Of a stretch of DNA of 64,000 nt, positions 1-11,500 are shown piece after piece. Position 1 is the stretch's first letter, and each line of letters opens with the position of its first letter. This stretch comes from Parus major (Eukaryota > Chordata > Aves > Passeriformes > Paridae). Below the pieces are notes generated by a model. The model searched no databases and was not told where the DNA came from. It saw nothing but the letters and a program-made list of their open reading frames with translations. Position numbers and translations under genes: made by a program. The DNA is taken from positions 5,855,321-5,919,320 of the forward strand of contig NC_031770.1 in NCBI RefSeq assembly GCF_001522545.3, in the 5' to 3' direction.

Positions 1-2294
1 TAAAGATTTAATAGAAAGACTGCTTTGATAGAGAGACTAAAAACAAATGCCATGTATAGCCTGTATGCTAGCAAATACTACAGGAGTAAAAAATTGTTGT
101 GAATACTCATTCTTTAGGTTTCTACTTTATGTTATTTTGTGTTTACCTTTTGACTAGGCTGCTCAGGACTGTCCACTTTTGTTTTCTTTTAAGCATCAAG
201 GGCATTTAAGATAAAAAAGTAAAAGCTATCTTAGTGGATAATGTTATACAAAGTGTTTAAATCCTCATTAACACTAAGCAGTTAAAAATATTTGGTAACA
301 AGTATGTTGCTAGTGTAGTGTCAGTTCTATAGAAAAATACACTAACTATTTTGGACTTTGTTTTGAAGCTTCTAGTCTTGGTTCAAGATGCAATTCTACT
401 CTGATACTATCTACTCTTTCACAGCTCTTGGCTATCATGGGATGTAAATGATATTGTTTTTAGTATCTATTTTGGCTTGTTTGAGAGTCTTTACATTTTT
501 TCCCATCTTTCCTTCCTGTTTAATTTTATTTCCATAGAAGACCTTACTGAGTTAGACTTCATTGCCAGCTTTTCCATGTAGCAGACAGAAGTAGATGCCA
601 TCTTGATTTTCTCCAGTGCTGCCAATAAGAAACTTAGGAGAGAGGAGATTGGAAGTTTTTGTCCGCTGCAATACAATTGTTTACTTGAGGAAATAAAGGT
701 ATTTATGAGCTGTCAGTCCTCTTTGCAAATTTGTTTTTACAAACAGAAGGGTTGGAATGGTGATTGGGAAGGACTCTTCCAAGTAATTTATAGATAGGTA
801 AACAGAACAAATTTTTAAATGAGTGCTTAAAGTTAAGTTAACTTCAAGTCAATGAAAGCTAGCAGTGGACAGACAGGTAGATTTGTTAAATAGTAACATT
901 GTGTGTTTATTTTGGTTAATCAAGATATTACATCTGAAATTTGTTTCCTTATAGGGGAAATTCAGAATTTAAACAATGTTAATAATGCATAGGCATAGTA
1001 ACTGCCAAAGAAGATATTTGGCAACTTTACAGAAAAAGAAATGTATGCATTTCCTCATTGCTTACTAAGAATTCTTTTCTTTATTCATGATGTGGTCGTA
1101 ACAAACAATTGGGAATTTTGGTGAAAGCTTGTGTTTTATAGAATTGCCTAGCTCATGTTACTACATGAGGAACAGGCCTGTAAATGAGAGATGTACAAAA
1201 ACTTGGCTTATCAGAAGGAGAAAAAAGATACGAACTCTTTGGTTTCCTTGCTATTGCATCAGGAGAGACGAAGTATGAGGAAGAATACTCCCATCAGCGC
1301 TGGAAATTAAATTGATTTCTCTATTGGGAGTTACCTTTAGGAAGGCATAATTATAGTAGTAACAGGTTATTAAAAGTTGTACCAAGAGCTGGGATTTACT
1401 GTGACTTTTGTGCTGCACCAGTTATATTATGTTCTTAAAGGATAAATTAGCTGGGATGGCAGGAGTGTTGCACACACCTGGCTTTGAACAGCAAAGCTGC
1501 TGCTTCAGTTCACAATGTTTAAAATGTTTCATCAGGAAATGGATTTCCAAAGGCTCATAACCTGCTCCTAATATTTTGGAAGGGGCATGTAACTTGGTGT
1601 GTAGTACCTCAGATTGGGAACATATTATTTTGCTTAATTCTTCTCTTCTGGCATTTTGAATACCCATTAGGCCAGTGTTAAGATGTAAGCATGGAATTTC
1701 CTATACCCTTTAACTTGAAATGTTTCTGGTCTGACTACTTTGCTAGTAAAATAAAAATTAATGTGCCTTTGACAAACTGTGCTTCCCTTTTTCTCAGTTG
1801 TATATATCAAGTTTAGTTCTGTTAATATATAATTAATGAAGAAAAATGAGACTTGCTGAAGAAGATTAGGAGCACATTGTAATAAGATTTCAGAAATGGA
1901 TAGATCTGTGGATCAGAGAAGGCAAATTTCCTTGATCCTCTTGTTGGAGACAGACTGATCTAAACTGGGGATTTTGACTGGTCTTTCAACAGGCAGCAGC
2001 TCATGGGGTTTTTTACTGTCTGCCAGTGTATTGATTTCTAAATTCATTAACAGTATTTGTATAGTAAAAGAACAAAACACTGTTGTAGGAAAATAAATGG
2101 AAGCTGCTGCCAAAACAGAAAGAATATGGAGTGAGAATAGCACTAATTCTTTGGGGGTTGTTTTTCGTGTTTCACATCCATCTAATGAGTAGTTTGAGAC
2201 TTGGTTCCTGAGGTGATGAAGTGCAGTGGAAGGTGGTATGAACCTGCAAGAGGTTTGTAGGTTTTCACAGCAATTCTACAAAAAATCTAAATCT

Positions 2295-2310
2295 ATTTAT
2301 ATATATAAAT
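2295..2310. repeat. Perfect 16-bp AT palindrome
   Basis: ATTTATATATATAAAT is its own reverse complement and sits in a longer run of A and T. It is probably simple AT-rich sequence with no assigned role. Confidence 0.6.
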
Positions 2311-3443
2311 CTATATAGATATATTTTAGTGTTCTGGAATCGCTTCTATCTTCCAGTTAGAGCAGACTGGGTTTTGGTGGGTGGCTTAAGAGCAGGCAAA
2401 GATGGCAGTTTGGCTTTTTATTTACTGGGCTGGATTTTTACCTTGCCGTGCAGATACTTCTCATCTACTGGGGTCTGTCTGACTGTTCTGAGTTCCGGCA
2501 GAACACGCTTCAGCTACAGCTCCTCTCTCCTTTTCCAGAAAGCACAACATGCTGTGCATGTGTGATGTGCTCCAGAACTCAAAGCTTGGTGGATTCCTGT
2601 GGATTCACATTTACAATCTGTCTTTCCCACACGGAGTTAGCTGATCAGTCTGTCCCTCATTCTCTTTATCTCCTGTAGCCTCCCAGTGACCTAATCTGGT
2701 GTGTGAAATCTTTGGATTTGTCCTGGTCATTGGTTTGAAGAAATGTGCAGAGATCTTGATTTTTATGTACTTTGAGACTCTATAAAATGAATTTGTGGAA
2801 CAACAGTCAAATTTTCCAACCCCTGTTATCTTTTGCCTTCTGCCAACTGCAGTGCTGAGAACCAGATTTTCTGGAGTCTGTGGTTTTCTGTATCTTTAAG
2901 AGATTTTTTTTTTAAAGATTTCTTTTGAAATGTTTGTCCTGTGCAGTGGCAAAAGGGTTATTTTTGTAACTGGAAGGACTGGAAATTTACATAAGGAGAG
3001 GAAAAAAAAAACTTAAACTCAACAAACTCAAATTCTGTTCTGGGAATACCTGCTGTGTTCCCGTTATAAACATAGCTGTGAGCAGTTATAAGATCCCATC
3101 TGTGGCATGAGTTTCTTCTCCTTTACCCCTTCTTTTCCCTCTCTACAGTTCAATATGGTTTAGGTTTTTAGTTTCCCTTTCTAACCAATCTGTTGCAGAT
3201 AAAAAAGAAAAAGCGAGGAGGAGAAAGAAAAGGTTGCTAGAAATAATTTCTTTGGAAGTTACATAACCTCCCCTCAATGTATTTAGGAACGTGTCTCTGC
3301 CTTTCAGCTGCACCAGGCATAACCCACCATCTTCCTTTAAAGCAGCAGTCGAGGAGATTTTGCACTCAGATGTTGGATTGTGAAATGTAGCAGCCAAGGC
3401 ATGGACACGTCTCCCTCCCTCTGTTTCCCCCTTCCATGGGCAG

Positions 3444-3530
3444 TGCCTTCAGACAGAGAGCACAGATGTGTCTGGGAATGGCATCATCCCCAACCGCTGC
3501 AGCAAAGCCTCCAGATGGCCGGGGCGCGCA
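3444..3530 (+). other. Candidate noncoding 5' exon
   Basis: An 87-bp segment is preceded by a pyrimidine-rich tract ending in CAG (3441-3443) and followed by a canonical GTGAGT donor (3531-3536). It is much richer in CpG than its surroundings (GGGGCGCGCA just before the donor). It lies 1.7 kb upstream of the BTBD3 start on the same strand, so it could be an alternative 5' UTR exon. Chance splice-like motifs are common and I have no transcript evidence, so this is only a candidate. Confidence 0.2.
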
Positions 3531-4850
3531 GTGAGTGCTTCGTGTGGAGCATCTCCCAAGGAGACCTGGTAATCTCTGAAATAACTTGCACACTCTCAGG
3601 TTAAAGACCTTCTGAGTGTGTGTTACACAGCCACAGCTGTGATTCAAGCCTTTGGGATGGAGATGGAATAAATAGCCTGAGTAATATTTCTGTTTGAGTC
3701 AGTGGCGGGTTTCTGTCAGGGGCTTCAACAAGATTTCTTCACCAGCCTTTTATCACTTTAATTTCCCTGCTGTACTCTTGTCCAGCAAAACTAATTAAGG
3801 CAAAATGTGGCTAGATTAGCTTTGAAAGCAGAGGGGCTTTTTCTTTAAAACTGAAAGTAATTATGAAATCATATTTTAATTATCTGCTTCCCAGTATTTT
3901 AAGGTGTCATATGTTGACGCCTCACAACAAGTATTTTTTATTTCCCTGCTTTTGTTTTTAAGTGGCTATGCTTGGTGATTTTTCTATACACTTGACCTGC
4001 TGTTAAAGAAATCTGTTCTAAATTTAAGTTCTGAGTAAACTAATGACAAAAAATTAGACTTCTGTCCTATTTAAATGGTTTGGTTGACATAGCTTATATC
4101 CTGTTTATTTCAGAAAGTCTTTGTGAATAAAACTGGACTCTTGCATCTCAAGGAGTGATTTTTGCTCGAGACTCTCTAAATCATTCAGACCTTTCCATTT
4201 AATGCTTTGAACTATTGATTAAATATATTCGCTCTGGTTTGCTTTAATCTGATTGCACATCTAGAAGTTTTCTTCTGATGTGGCGCAGCCATGTCTGGTG
4301 TAAGCTGGCTTAATTAGCGCTGCTTAGTGATTTGGGACCCCTGTCAAAGGCTGCTATGTTATCTGGAAACAGAAGGAGTTAAAGCTGAAGCTGTGACCTC
4401 ATCCCTGTTCATGTTACACTGGAATAGAAGCTGCGCTGAAAGGGATTGTTTGGCTGCATCGCTGTCTCTGCTGCTGCTTGATTGCTTTAATTCGGTTCTG
4501 ATATCTGTCGCACACTCGCTGAACAACTCTTACAGTAGGGATTTGTGGCAGTGCTAGAGGCAAAGGAAGCCGTGCTAATATCGAATGCCCGTGGAAACAG
4601 CTCCCACGGCGATACACTCAGATCTTTCTACCTGATTCCAACTTCTTACTGAAAATTGAAGCGGCACCGAGGAGAGCTCACACACACACAGAGAAACACG
4701 CACGCACTCCCGCCCAGCCGTGCGCTTCGGCAGCCGCGCGTGCCTTTTATTCCCTAATTCCCACGCCGGCTGCGTGGGAGCCGCGGGAGCGCCGCTGTGG
4801 CTTTAACGTGGGAGCGGCGCAGGCTACAATAGGTGTCACTGTGTGCGAGC

Positions 4851-4855
4851 CCAAT
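4851..4855 (+). promoter_or_regulatory. CCAAT box, forward
   Basis: CCAAT followed by CGCGC inside the CpG island; a potential NF-Y site. It is paired with an inverted CCAAT about 25 bases downstream. Confidence 0.45.
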
Positions 4856-4875
4856 CGCGCTCCGTGCCTGCAGCC

Positions 4876-4880
4876 ATTGG
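4876..4880 (-). promoter_or_regulatory. CCAAT box, inverted
   Basis: ATTGG within CAGCCATTGGCT, which reads as AGCCAATGG on the minus strand and matches the extended NF-Y preference well. Closely spaced CCAAT boxes are typical of TATA-less CpG promoters. Confidence 0.5.
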
Positions 4881-5050
4881 CTCCGGCCGCACGGCTCCGG
4901 TCCCGCTCCGCTCCCAGCCCTGCCCGCACAACTTGGGCTCGCCGGCAGCCTGGCACTGCCACCGGGCGCTCCTGCCGCCCTCTGCCCGGGCTCTAGCGCT
5001 GCCAGGCGGCTCCTGATCGGGAAAGCTGGAAAGAAAGCAAGCTGGAAGGA

Positions 5051-5095
5051 ATGATGGGGATGTATTTAACGATTCAAGTACTGGATCAAACTTAA
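5051..5095 (+). promoter_or_regulatory. Upstream ORF 1 in the BTBD3 leader
   Basis: Three ATGs in one frame (5051, 5054, 5060) open a 14-codon ORF that stops at 5093-5095, 156 bases before the main start. If transcribed it could reduce initiation at BTBD3. It is relevant only if transcription starts upstream of 5051. Confidence 0.35.
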
Positions 5096-5204
5096 AGTCA
5101 GTTTCTTACTCGGTGCGCTGGAAAGGTCACCTTGTCTTGCTGGAAAAGAAGCAAACTCTCAGCTCTGCTGCTTTTGGTGTAACAGCTTCCACGTACATTC
5201 CTAA

Positions 5205-5222
5205 ATGTTCCTAGCTAGTTAG
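5205..5222 (+). promoter_or_regulatory. Upstream ORF 2 in the BTBD3 leader
   Basis: A five-codon minimal ORF (ATG at 5205, TAG at 5220-5222) terminates only 29 bases before the main ATG. A short uORF this close could allow leaky scanning or influence choice between the two BTBD3 start codons. Confidence 0.35.
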
Positions 5223-5251
5223 GCTGTCGGGCTTTACACACGGGTATACTC

Positions 5252-5574
5252 ATGGTAGATGAGAAAGGAAAGAACATGAAATGTCTCACCTTCTTCTTGA
5301 TGCTTCCAGAGACGGTCAAGAACAGGTCTAAGAAGAGCTCTAAGAAAGGAAATAGCAGCAGCAGTAGCAACAGCAAATTGCCTCCAGTTTGCTATGAAAT
5401 CATTACCTTGAAGACCAAAAAGAAGAAGAAGATGGCTGCTGATATTTTTCCCCGAAAGAAACCAGCTAACACTAATACAACTGCTGTCCAGCAGTACCAT
5501 CAGCAAAACCTCAATAACAACAACACTATTCCTGCACCTAATTGGCAAGGACTTTATCCAACCATCAGAGAGAG
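5252..5574 (+). CDS. BTBD3: BTBD3 coding exon 1 (residues 1-107 and part of 108)
   Basis: This exon encodes the low-complexity N-terminal region: a serine run (residues 35-39), a KTKKKKK cluster (54-60) and a stretch rich in Gln and Asn (79-95). The ATG at 5252 has a weak -3 base (C) but G at +4; it is chosen because the MVDEKGKNMK start is conserved in family members. The donor GTAAGT begins at 5575, so the exon ends after two bases of codon 108; reading on meets a stop inside the intron at 5576-5578. Confidence 0.95.
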
Positions 5575-8500
5575 GTAAGTTCAAGGCAGTTTTTTTTGGT
5601 GTTTGAATGGAGAGGTGAAAAGTAGCAAAATGTCCAAAATGCATTTATTTGCTGAAGAAAACACAGCTATGTTTTATTTCTTTGGGGTTTTTTTGTGTAT
5701 GTGTGTGTGAAATAAGGATTTTGGTAATGGAAAAATATTTTAGTATCTCTTTTCCAGTCAGTGCATCTGTTTGAGTTAATAAAAATGTTGCTGAAAGCTG
5801 CAGCATAACCATAAAGATTTGCTTTCAGACCTCAGTGGGGATACATGCTCTAGACTTTGATTTCCACTTCTTGGAAAGTTCTCAGAAGTTTGGGGGTTTG
5901 TTTTATTGCACACACACACACATACCAAACACGCTTTTTCCTCCTTAGTGTTTTTTCCAGTATATTTGTGCAATGATGTGTAAAGTAGCTTGAAGAAAAG
6001 TGTGACCTGCTTCTCTTTGCTAACAAGCAACTTGAAGTTGTTAAAAAATCGAATATTTTGGGTCTGGGGCATGCAGAGAGAGTTCCCGGGTGCCACAAAT
6101 TAACACGCTACCTCTGTTTGTAGAAATGCAGTGATGTTCAACAATGACTTGATGGCAGATGTTCATTTTGTGGTCGGGCCACCAGGTGGGACCCAGCGGC
6201 TGCCAGGACACAAAGTAAGCAACAGCTGCACGATCCGCTGGGGTGGGGAGAGCCAGAGAGAGCTCCCACGGTTCCAGCGGGACAGAGCGTGGGAGGCTCA
6301 GCTCTTCTGGGACAGGCAGCAGTCTGTGTTTGAAAAGGCCACATGCAGTGGGATAATCTGTCCCTGGCTTTCCTTTGTGTTTTCAGTTAAACAGCACATT
6401 TGTTGGGCTAAGGCAGCAAAGTTAGGAATACTGCTTTGTGCTGTTGATTAATACTGCTCTTGAGAGTTCCTAGAAATAGTTAACTTCTGTGGTGGAGATG
6501 AGTGTTTTCCAGTAGCTAATGCATCTATGCCCAGGAGAGTAAAACACAAGGAAAACGTGTAATTTGTTCTTAACTTGGACTTCATTTCTTACTGAAGTGT
6601 GTCTGTAGAGCCTGTCAGTGCAGCCCAGTATGCTCAGAGTGGCTCTCCCACATTGTTTGTGTTGGCAGTGTTTTCAGTTCAAAGCATGAAATAAGATTTC
6701 CCTTTCTCAACAGTATGTCCTGGCTGTTGGGAGCTCTGTATTCCATGCGATGTTTTACGGAGAGCTTGCTGAGGACAAAGATGAGATCCGTATACCAGAT
6801 GTTGAGCCTGCTGCTTTTCTTGCAATGCTGAAGTAAGCATCATTCATCTGCTGGATATGTGTTCCTGTCCCATGTATACGTACTCTGCCAATGTCACAGC
6901 TGAAGTATTACACTTGCATATAAACAGAGAGCAGTCACTTGAAATATTCCTCTTTTTGTGTTTTAAACTTTCACCTCATTTTGCTCTCCCCCCTGTTCTT
7001 CCAGGCACACACATATTAGACTAATGTAGGCAGTTGTAAATAATGACTTTGACAGGGGATCTTTGGGCACATTGTGTACTGTAATGCCTATCGATCTGAT
7101 TTGTCACTACACGTTACACAAAGGAATGGAGTTACTAAAAAGATTTGTCAGCTGTAACAAAAAACCCCGAACCAACTGTTCTACTTTGCAGGCATAGAGA
7201 AAAGTTAAAAATGCATGCATAAAGCTCCCCCAGACCCAGTAAATTGCTGGGTTTGTAGATTGACATCATTCCAGCTCTTTTAGAAAATTGCAGTACACAG
7301 GTCTTGTCCTAGGAAAATGACCCTAAGTTATTCAGTATAGCCTCTGAAAAATAAATTTCTCCTCATGCATCATATTGATGCATTTGGAAAGTGATAAAAT
7401 GGCTGTTTACATGAATAGGGGGTTTTATCTAACAAGAAAACGAGTCAGTTTACATGATCATTATTTTTCTTCTTGCAAATGGCAAAAGAAATGCTCTCTT
7501 TTCCTAAATGGGCATAATGAAGCAGCTTCCCTGCTGAATTGTCCTTGGATGTATCTATAAACTCTGGTTGTCAAAGAGAAATGCTCTATCACAGAAATGC
7601 TATGGCTTTGAGGTTGTCTTTTTTCCCCTTCAGCTTAAATAAATGCCATTACTTTCCTATACAGAAAATACATCAGTACCTGATAGTGATCCCTTTAATA
7701 TGCTGCAGGTTTTCTTGCATGTAATGATATAATCACTAGCTAGCAATTTATTGTATTTCATAAGTTGTTTTGATTAGCTTGTGATTACAGAAGAGTTTCT
7801 TTTTCATTTTTAACATTTCACTATGTTATGACACAGTTATTAGTTGTTATGGCACCATAGATGAACATTCAAAGTTGCATGTAGAGTTTTTATGGGTTAT
7901 CATCAGGATATCAGGAATGTTCTGTGCAATTATTGGTAACTTCCAGGAGAGCTCCACAGATGTTCTGTAGACTTGGAATATAAAGTTAAGATATAACATT
8001 TTGTAGGGAAGTATGTTATGGATCTTTGCTTTGGGCCTTTTTGATTTTGTGGCAGAGCCCAAACTTATGCTTTTCTTTCCTGCTGAATTTTACAAATCAC
8101 AAATACAAGATACTTGGATTCTTCCAGCCCCCGCGCCCCCCCCATTTTCATTTTGAACAGCAAATCTATTTTACTGTGGCTAAACATGATTTTCTGTATA
8201 AAAACTGAATGCTTTCTGAATTTATCATTAAGAAATGTGTGCAGAAAGCAAGCCTAGAAGAGAGAGTATCAGCACTGGCATCTAGGTCTTGGCATATTAT
8301 TTAGCCCATGGCAATTTAGGAAACTATCTATGAGAGCATGGCCAGAACCATGGGATTCTTCACCTGCTCAGTTTTTATTGAAAAAACCCAAAAGACCAGA
8401 ACAAGTTTGTGGTTTGTGTGGCTGTTGAGGTAACCTTGCCATTGCTGCCTTCCCTGACGCAGCGTGCCTGAGGCTGCAGAGTGCCCCGGTGCCTGCGGAT

Positions 8501-11500
8501 ACCGGAATGCTGCAGGGAAGGCACAGGGATGGTGCTCAGCAGTGCAGCAGTCTCTAATCACCAGAGCCCACTGCATGTGGAGCTTAGGGGGAGCCACCAT
8601 CCCCTTCACTCCTCTCACTCCAGAAAACCATCCCTGTGAGTGTTTCCTGCAACTGCTGTGGGCCATGGATGGCACAAGGCTCTATTGCTACGGAGGGAAA
8701 GACTTCAGCTATGCCAAAGCAGCCTCTCCTTCATATGCTTCTTTCTGCACCATAAACTTTGTCAGAAAATACATTTAGCTTGAGTTTTTTGGTTTTGACA
8801 TCTTGCTGGGTTGGTTCCCCCTGCCCCCCCTCAGGCCAAGGAATTCTAATGGCATAAATATTTTTTGTGTTTTATTATAGAGTGGGCATTCTGACAACAA
8901 ACAAGGTATTGCCAGGTATAACGTAGGAAATACCACAACTGGTAGACATTAATTATTCTCCCAGTAAAATTGCTTTGACTGTTCTCTACAGTTTTAAAAA
9001 CAGGGTTAAACTCATAGTCTAGCTGCCAAACTGAATTGGTGCATTAATGTATTGTATCTTATCTCAGTCTCAACTGTTCAAGTTAGAACTGTGATCTCAT
9101 CTCATCCCAGGCTGAATGTGTTACTAAACCATCAAACCCTGTGGTCTGGCAGAATCCTGTGTTTGAGAACAGGGTGAAACTGAAATATCAGTAATTGCAG
9201 ACCAGAGCTGAGGTGCATTGGCAGAGTGAGAGGTGTGGAGTATTGCTGACAGCCAGTCTGTGCTGTGTCTGCTGTACGTCAGTGATATTAGTTTTTTATT
9301 TTCAGGAGCATTAAAACAGCAACTTTTGTACTATTTCAGTTTAAAACAGATGTCATCATTCTCTGCTGTACTAGCAGGCAAAGGGAGTAATAGAAGGGAG
9401 GAAAGAGTTGGAGAAAAATGAGGAGAATCATAAAATAATATTAATTGGAAAATGGTATTTTTGGGGCAGTCAAGGAGCTAAGCCTGTAACGATACATAGA
9501 TGGATTCTTTGGTTTAACAAATAAGCTGAAACCAAGTAGTAAAGACTAAAAATAGGCTTGGCTTTATGTAAGTTTTCTTTTTCTCCATAACCTCTTAGAT
9601 TTTATATTGCTGGAGCAGTACCTCTTCTCTGCGTGTTTTTCTAGTGTGGCATGGAGGATACTATCTTACAGCTGCAAAAATACAGATAGTTATTTACAGC
9701 TATAATCAGATCAGTGTAGGTACTAATTCCTCTTTATAGGCACATCTGTTCTGCAGAAAACTCGTTGTGTAGGGAAACCTGCTAACTAGAAAATTTTAAT
9801 TAGTACAGGGTTGCATACAACTTTAGCTTTTCTGGAGGAAGACACTTTTATCAGCCATAACCATCAAGACTTGCTTATCCCTGTGAAGAGTGAAATTGCA
9901 TTTGGCATGGTTTTAGCACATTGCATTCACCAGCTGCAAATGGGGCCCTGAAGCATGAGATATTGAAAAGAACAAACTGTACAATGCTTCATTTCTCTGA
10001 GCAATGAATCTCAGCAGTTTAGTCACATAAATAGAATTTCACCTTCATCTCTTCCACCACACTACCATAGCAGTAAAGCTTTTTTCATCCTTATGCAGTG
10101 AGACTGAGTGAAAATGCTGTGCTAGTTGAGTTAGGATGTTGTGAGCATTAAAAACCTGAAAATCTTCCATTTGCTGTATGCTTCATCACCCTTGAAAAAT
10201 CCAACCAAAAGCATGAACCCAAACAAAAAAGCCACCTCTGAAAAAAACCCAACCCAGAAGTTACAGAAATGGGTAGCACCTGATATACTTGAATAGCATT
10301 TCTCTTCTTAGATTACCTAGTTACTGTCTACAAATTTATCATTCCAGTGTTTGTGCATACACCTCAGTAAACCACAGTTCACCATCAGGGGACATGCAGT
10401 CCAGGAACTCTTGATAACTCATGTTCCAGACTCCTGGAGCTGAGTGGGGCAGCCCTGCAGGAGCCCCTGGCTGTGTGGAAGGAGCACAGAGCTGCAGGGG
10501 CCACAGTTTTTAAACAGTTGTCTCATAGCATGCACCCCAAATGGAAAGTTGGATTCACCCTAGATTTAAGCCTGTTCTCTTCCATGGGCTTAACATCAGT
10601 GCTGATTTTTTTGTGCTTTCTGGGCTTAATCAATGCTTCCCAAAGCACTGCTTGGTTTTAGTGTGGAGCCATTTAAATATTCAGTGTTTCTGATTTTGTG
10701 TGAGTTTGTTGCTGACAGACTGTTGTTGTGTCAAGCAGCAGCGTTACACCCGTGTGCTTTATTTCAGGTACATCTATTGTGATGAGATCGATTTGGCCGC
10801 AGACACCGTCCTGGCCACACTTTATGCTGCCAAGAAGTACATTGTCCCTCACCTGGCCCGAGCCTGCGTCAACTTCCTCGAGACAAGTCTGAGTGCAAAG
10901 AATGCCTGTGTGCTGCTCTCCCAGAGCTGCTTATTCGAGGAACCTGACCTGACCCAGCGCTGCTGGGAAGTGATTGATGCCCAAGCTGAGCTCGCTTTGA
11001 AGTCTGAGGGCTTCTGTGACATTGATTTTCAGACTCTTGAAAGCATTCTCCGAAGGGAGACTCTGAATGCCAAAGAAATTGTTGTTTTCGAGGCAGCTCT
11101 GAACTGGGCTGAAGTGGAGTGCCAGCGACAGGAGCTGACGGCCACCATAGAGAACAAGCGCAAGGTGCTGGGCAAGGCTCTCTACCTGATCCGCATCCCT
11201 ACCATGGCCCTCGACGACTTCGCCAACGGCGCTGCTCAGTCCGGGATCCTGACGCTCAACGAAACCAACGACATCTTCCTCTGGTACACGGCTGCCAAAA
11301 AGCCGGAGCTGCAGTTTGTCAGCAAGCCCCGGAAAGGCCTCGTCCCTCAGCGCTGCCACCGCTTCCAGTCCTGCGCTTACCGCAGCAACCAGTGGCGCTA
11401 CCGGGGCCGCTGTGACAGCATCCAGTTTGCTGTTGATAAGAGAGTGTTCATTGCCGGCTTTGGGCTCTACGGCTCCAGCTGTGGGTCGGCAGAGTACAGC

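Larger units (their letters stand above)
1..4679. other. Noncoding DNA upstream of BTBD3
   Basis: This AT-rich stretch has no ORF with recognisable protein similarity; the longest openings are under 100 codons and overlap on both strands. It holds a perfect AT palindrome near 2295-2310, short A and T runs, and one GC-richer island around 3440-3535 treated separately. The last 400 bases before the CpG island (about 4270-4660) have homeodomain-like TTAATTAG and mixed composition, as expected of promoter-proximal regulatory DNA. From memory, mammalian BTBD3 has an additional far-upstream 5' exon, so this could be intron rather than intergenic DNA; the sequence alone does not decide. Confidence 0.6.
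4680..5045 (+). promoter_or_regulatory. BTBD3: CpG-island promoter of BTBD3
   Basis: Composition changes sharply from AT-rich flanks to GC-rich DNA dense in CpG, ending about 200 bases before the BTBD3 start codon. It contains two CCAAT boxes in opposite orientation (4851-4855 and 4876-4880), an ACAATAGG SOX-like motif near 4825 and several GC-rich blocks, but no canonical TATA box at a clear position. This is the usual form of a broad-start promoter of a developmental or neuronal gene. The transcription start cannot be fixed from sequence; it is likely within the 3' half of the island. Confidence 0.7.
5046..5251 (+). other. BTBD3: BTBD3 5' leader adjoining the start codon
   Basis: This segment joins the CpG island to the start codon without an obvious required intron, so a transcript from the island could read straight into coding exon 1. 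It includes two short upstream ORFs (5051-5095 and 5205-5222). Pyrimidine stretches ending in CAG or TAG near 5150-5222 could also serve as acceptors for transcripts from farther upstream. The exact 5' end of the mRNA is unknown. Confidence 0.55.
6833..10767 (+). other. BTBD3 intron 3 (phase 2)
   Basis: 3,935-base GT-AG intron with donor GTAAGC and acceptor GCTTTATTTCAG. ORFs inside are short and unrecognised. It contains an imperfect palindrome at 7365-7383, short poly-C tracts (about 8131-8151 and 8820-8830), a GC-richer patch at 8455-8690, an A-rich stretch at 10190-10255, and a nested inverted repeat at 10453-10499. No transposon was recognised. Confidence 0.9.

Noticed and set aside
5575..5578. 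Stop codon ending a 108-residue protein after exon 1
   Set aside because: The TAA lies inside the GTAAGT splice donor; splicing to 6124 continues the BTB domain in frame.
10700..10767. In-frame ATG at 10700 as the start of a 366-residue protein
   Set aside because: The segment before 10768 is intron 3: it ends in a pyrimidine-rich acceptor and splicing from exon 3 restores the conserved KYIYCDEIDL join.
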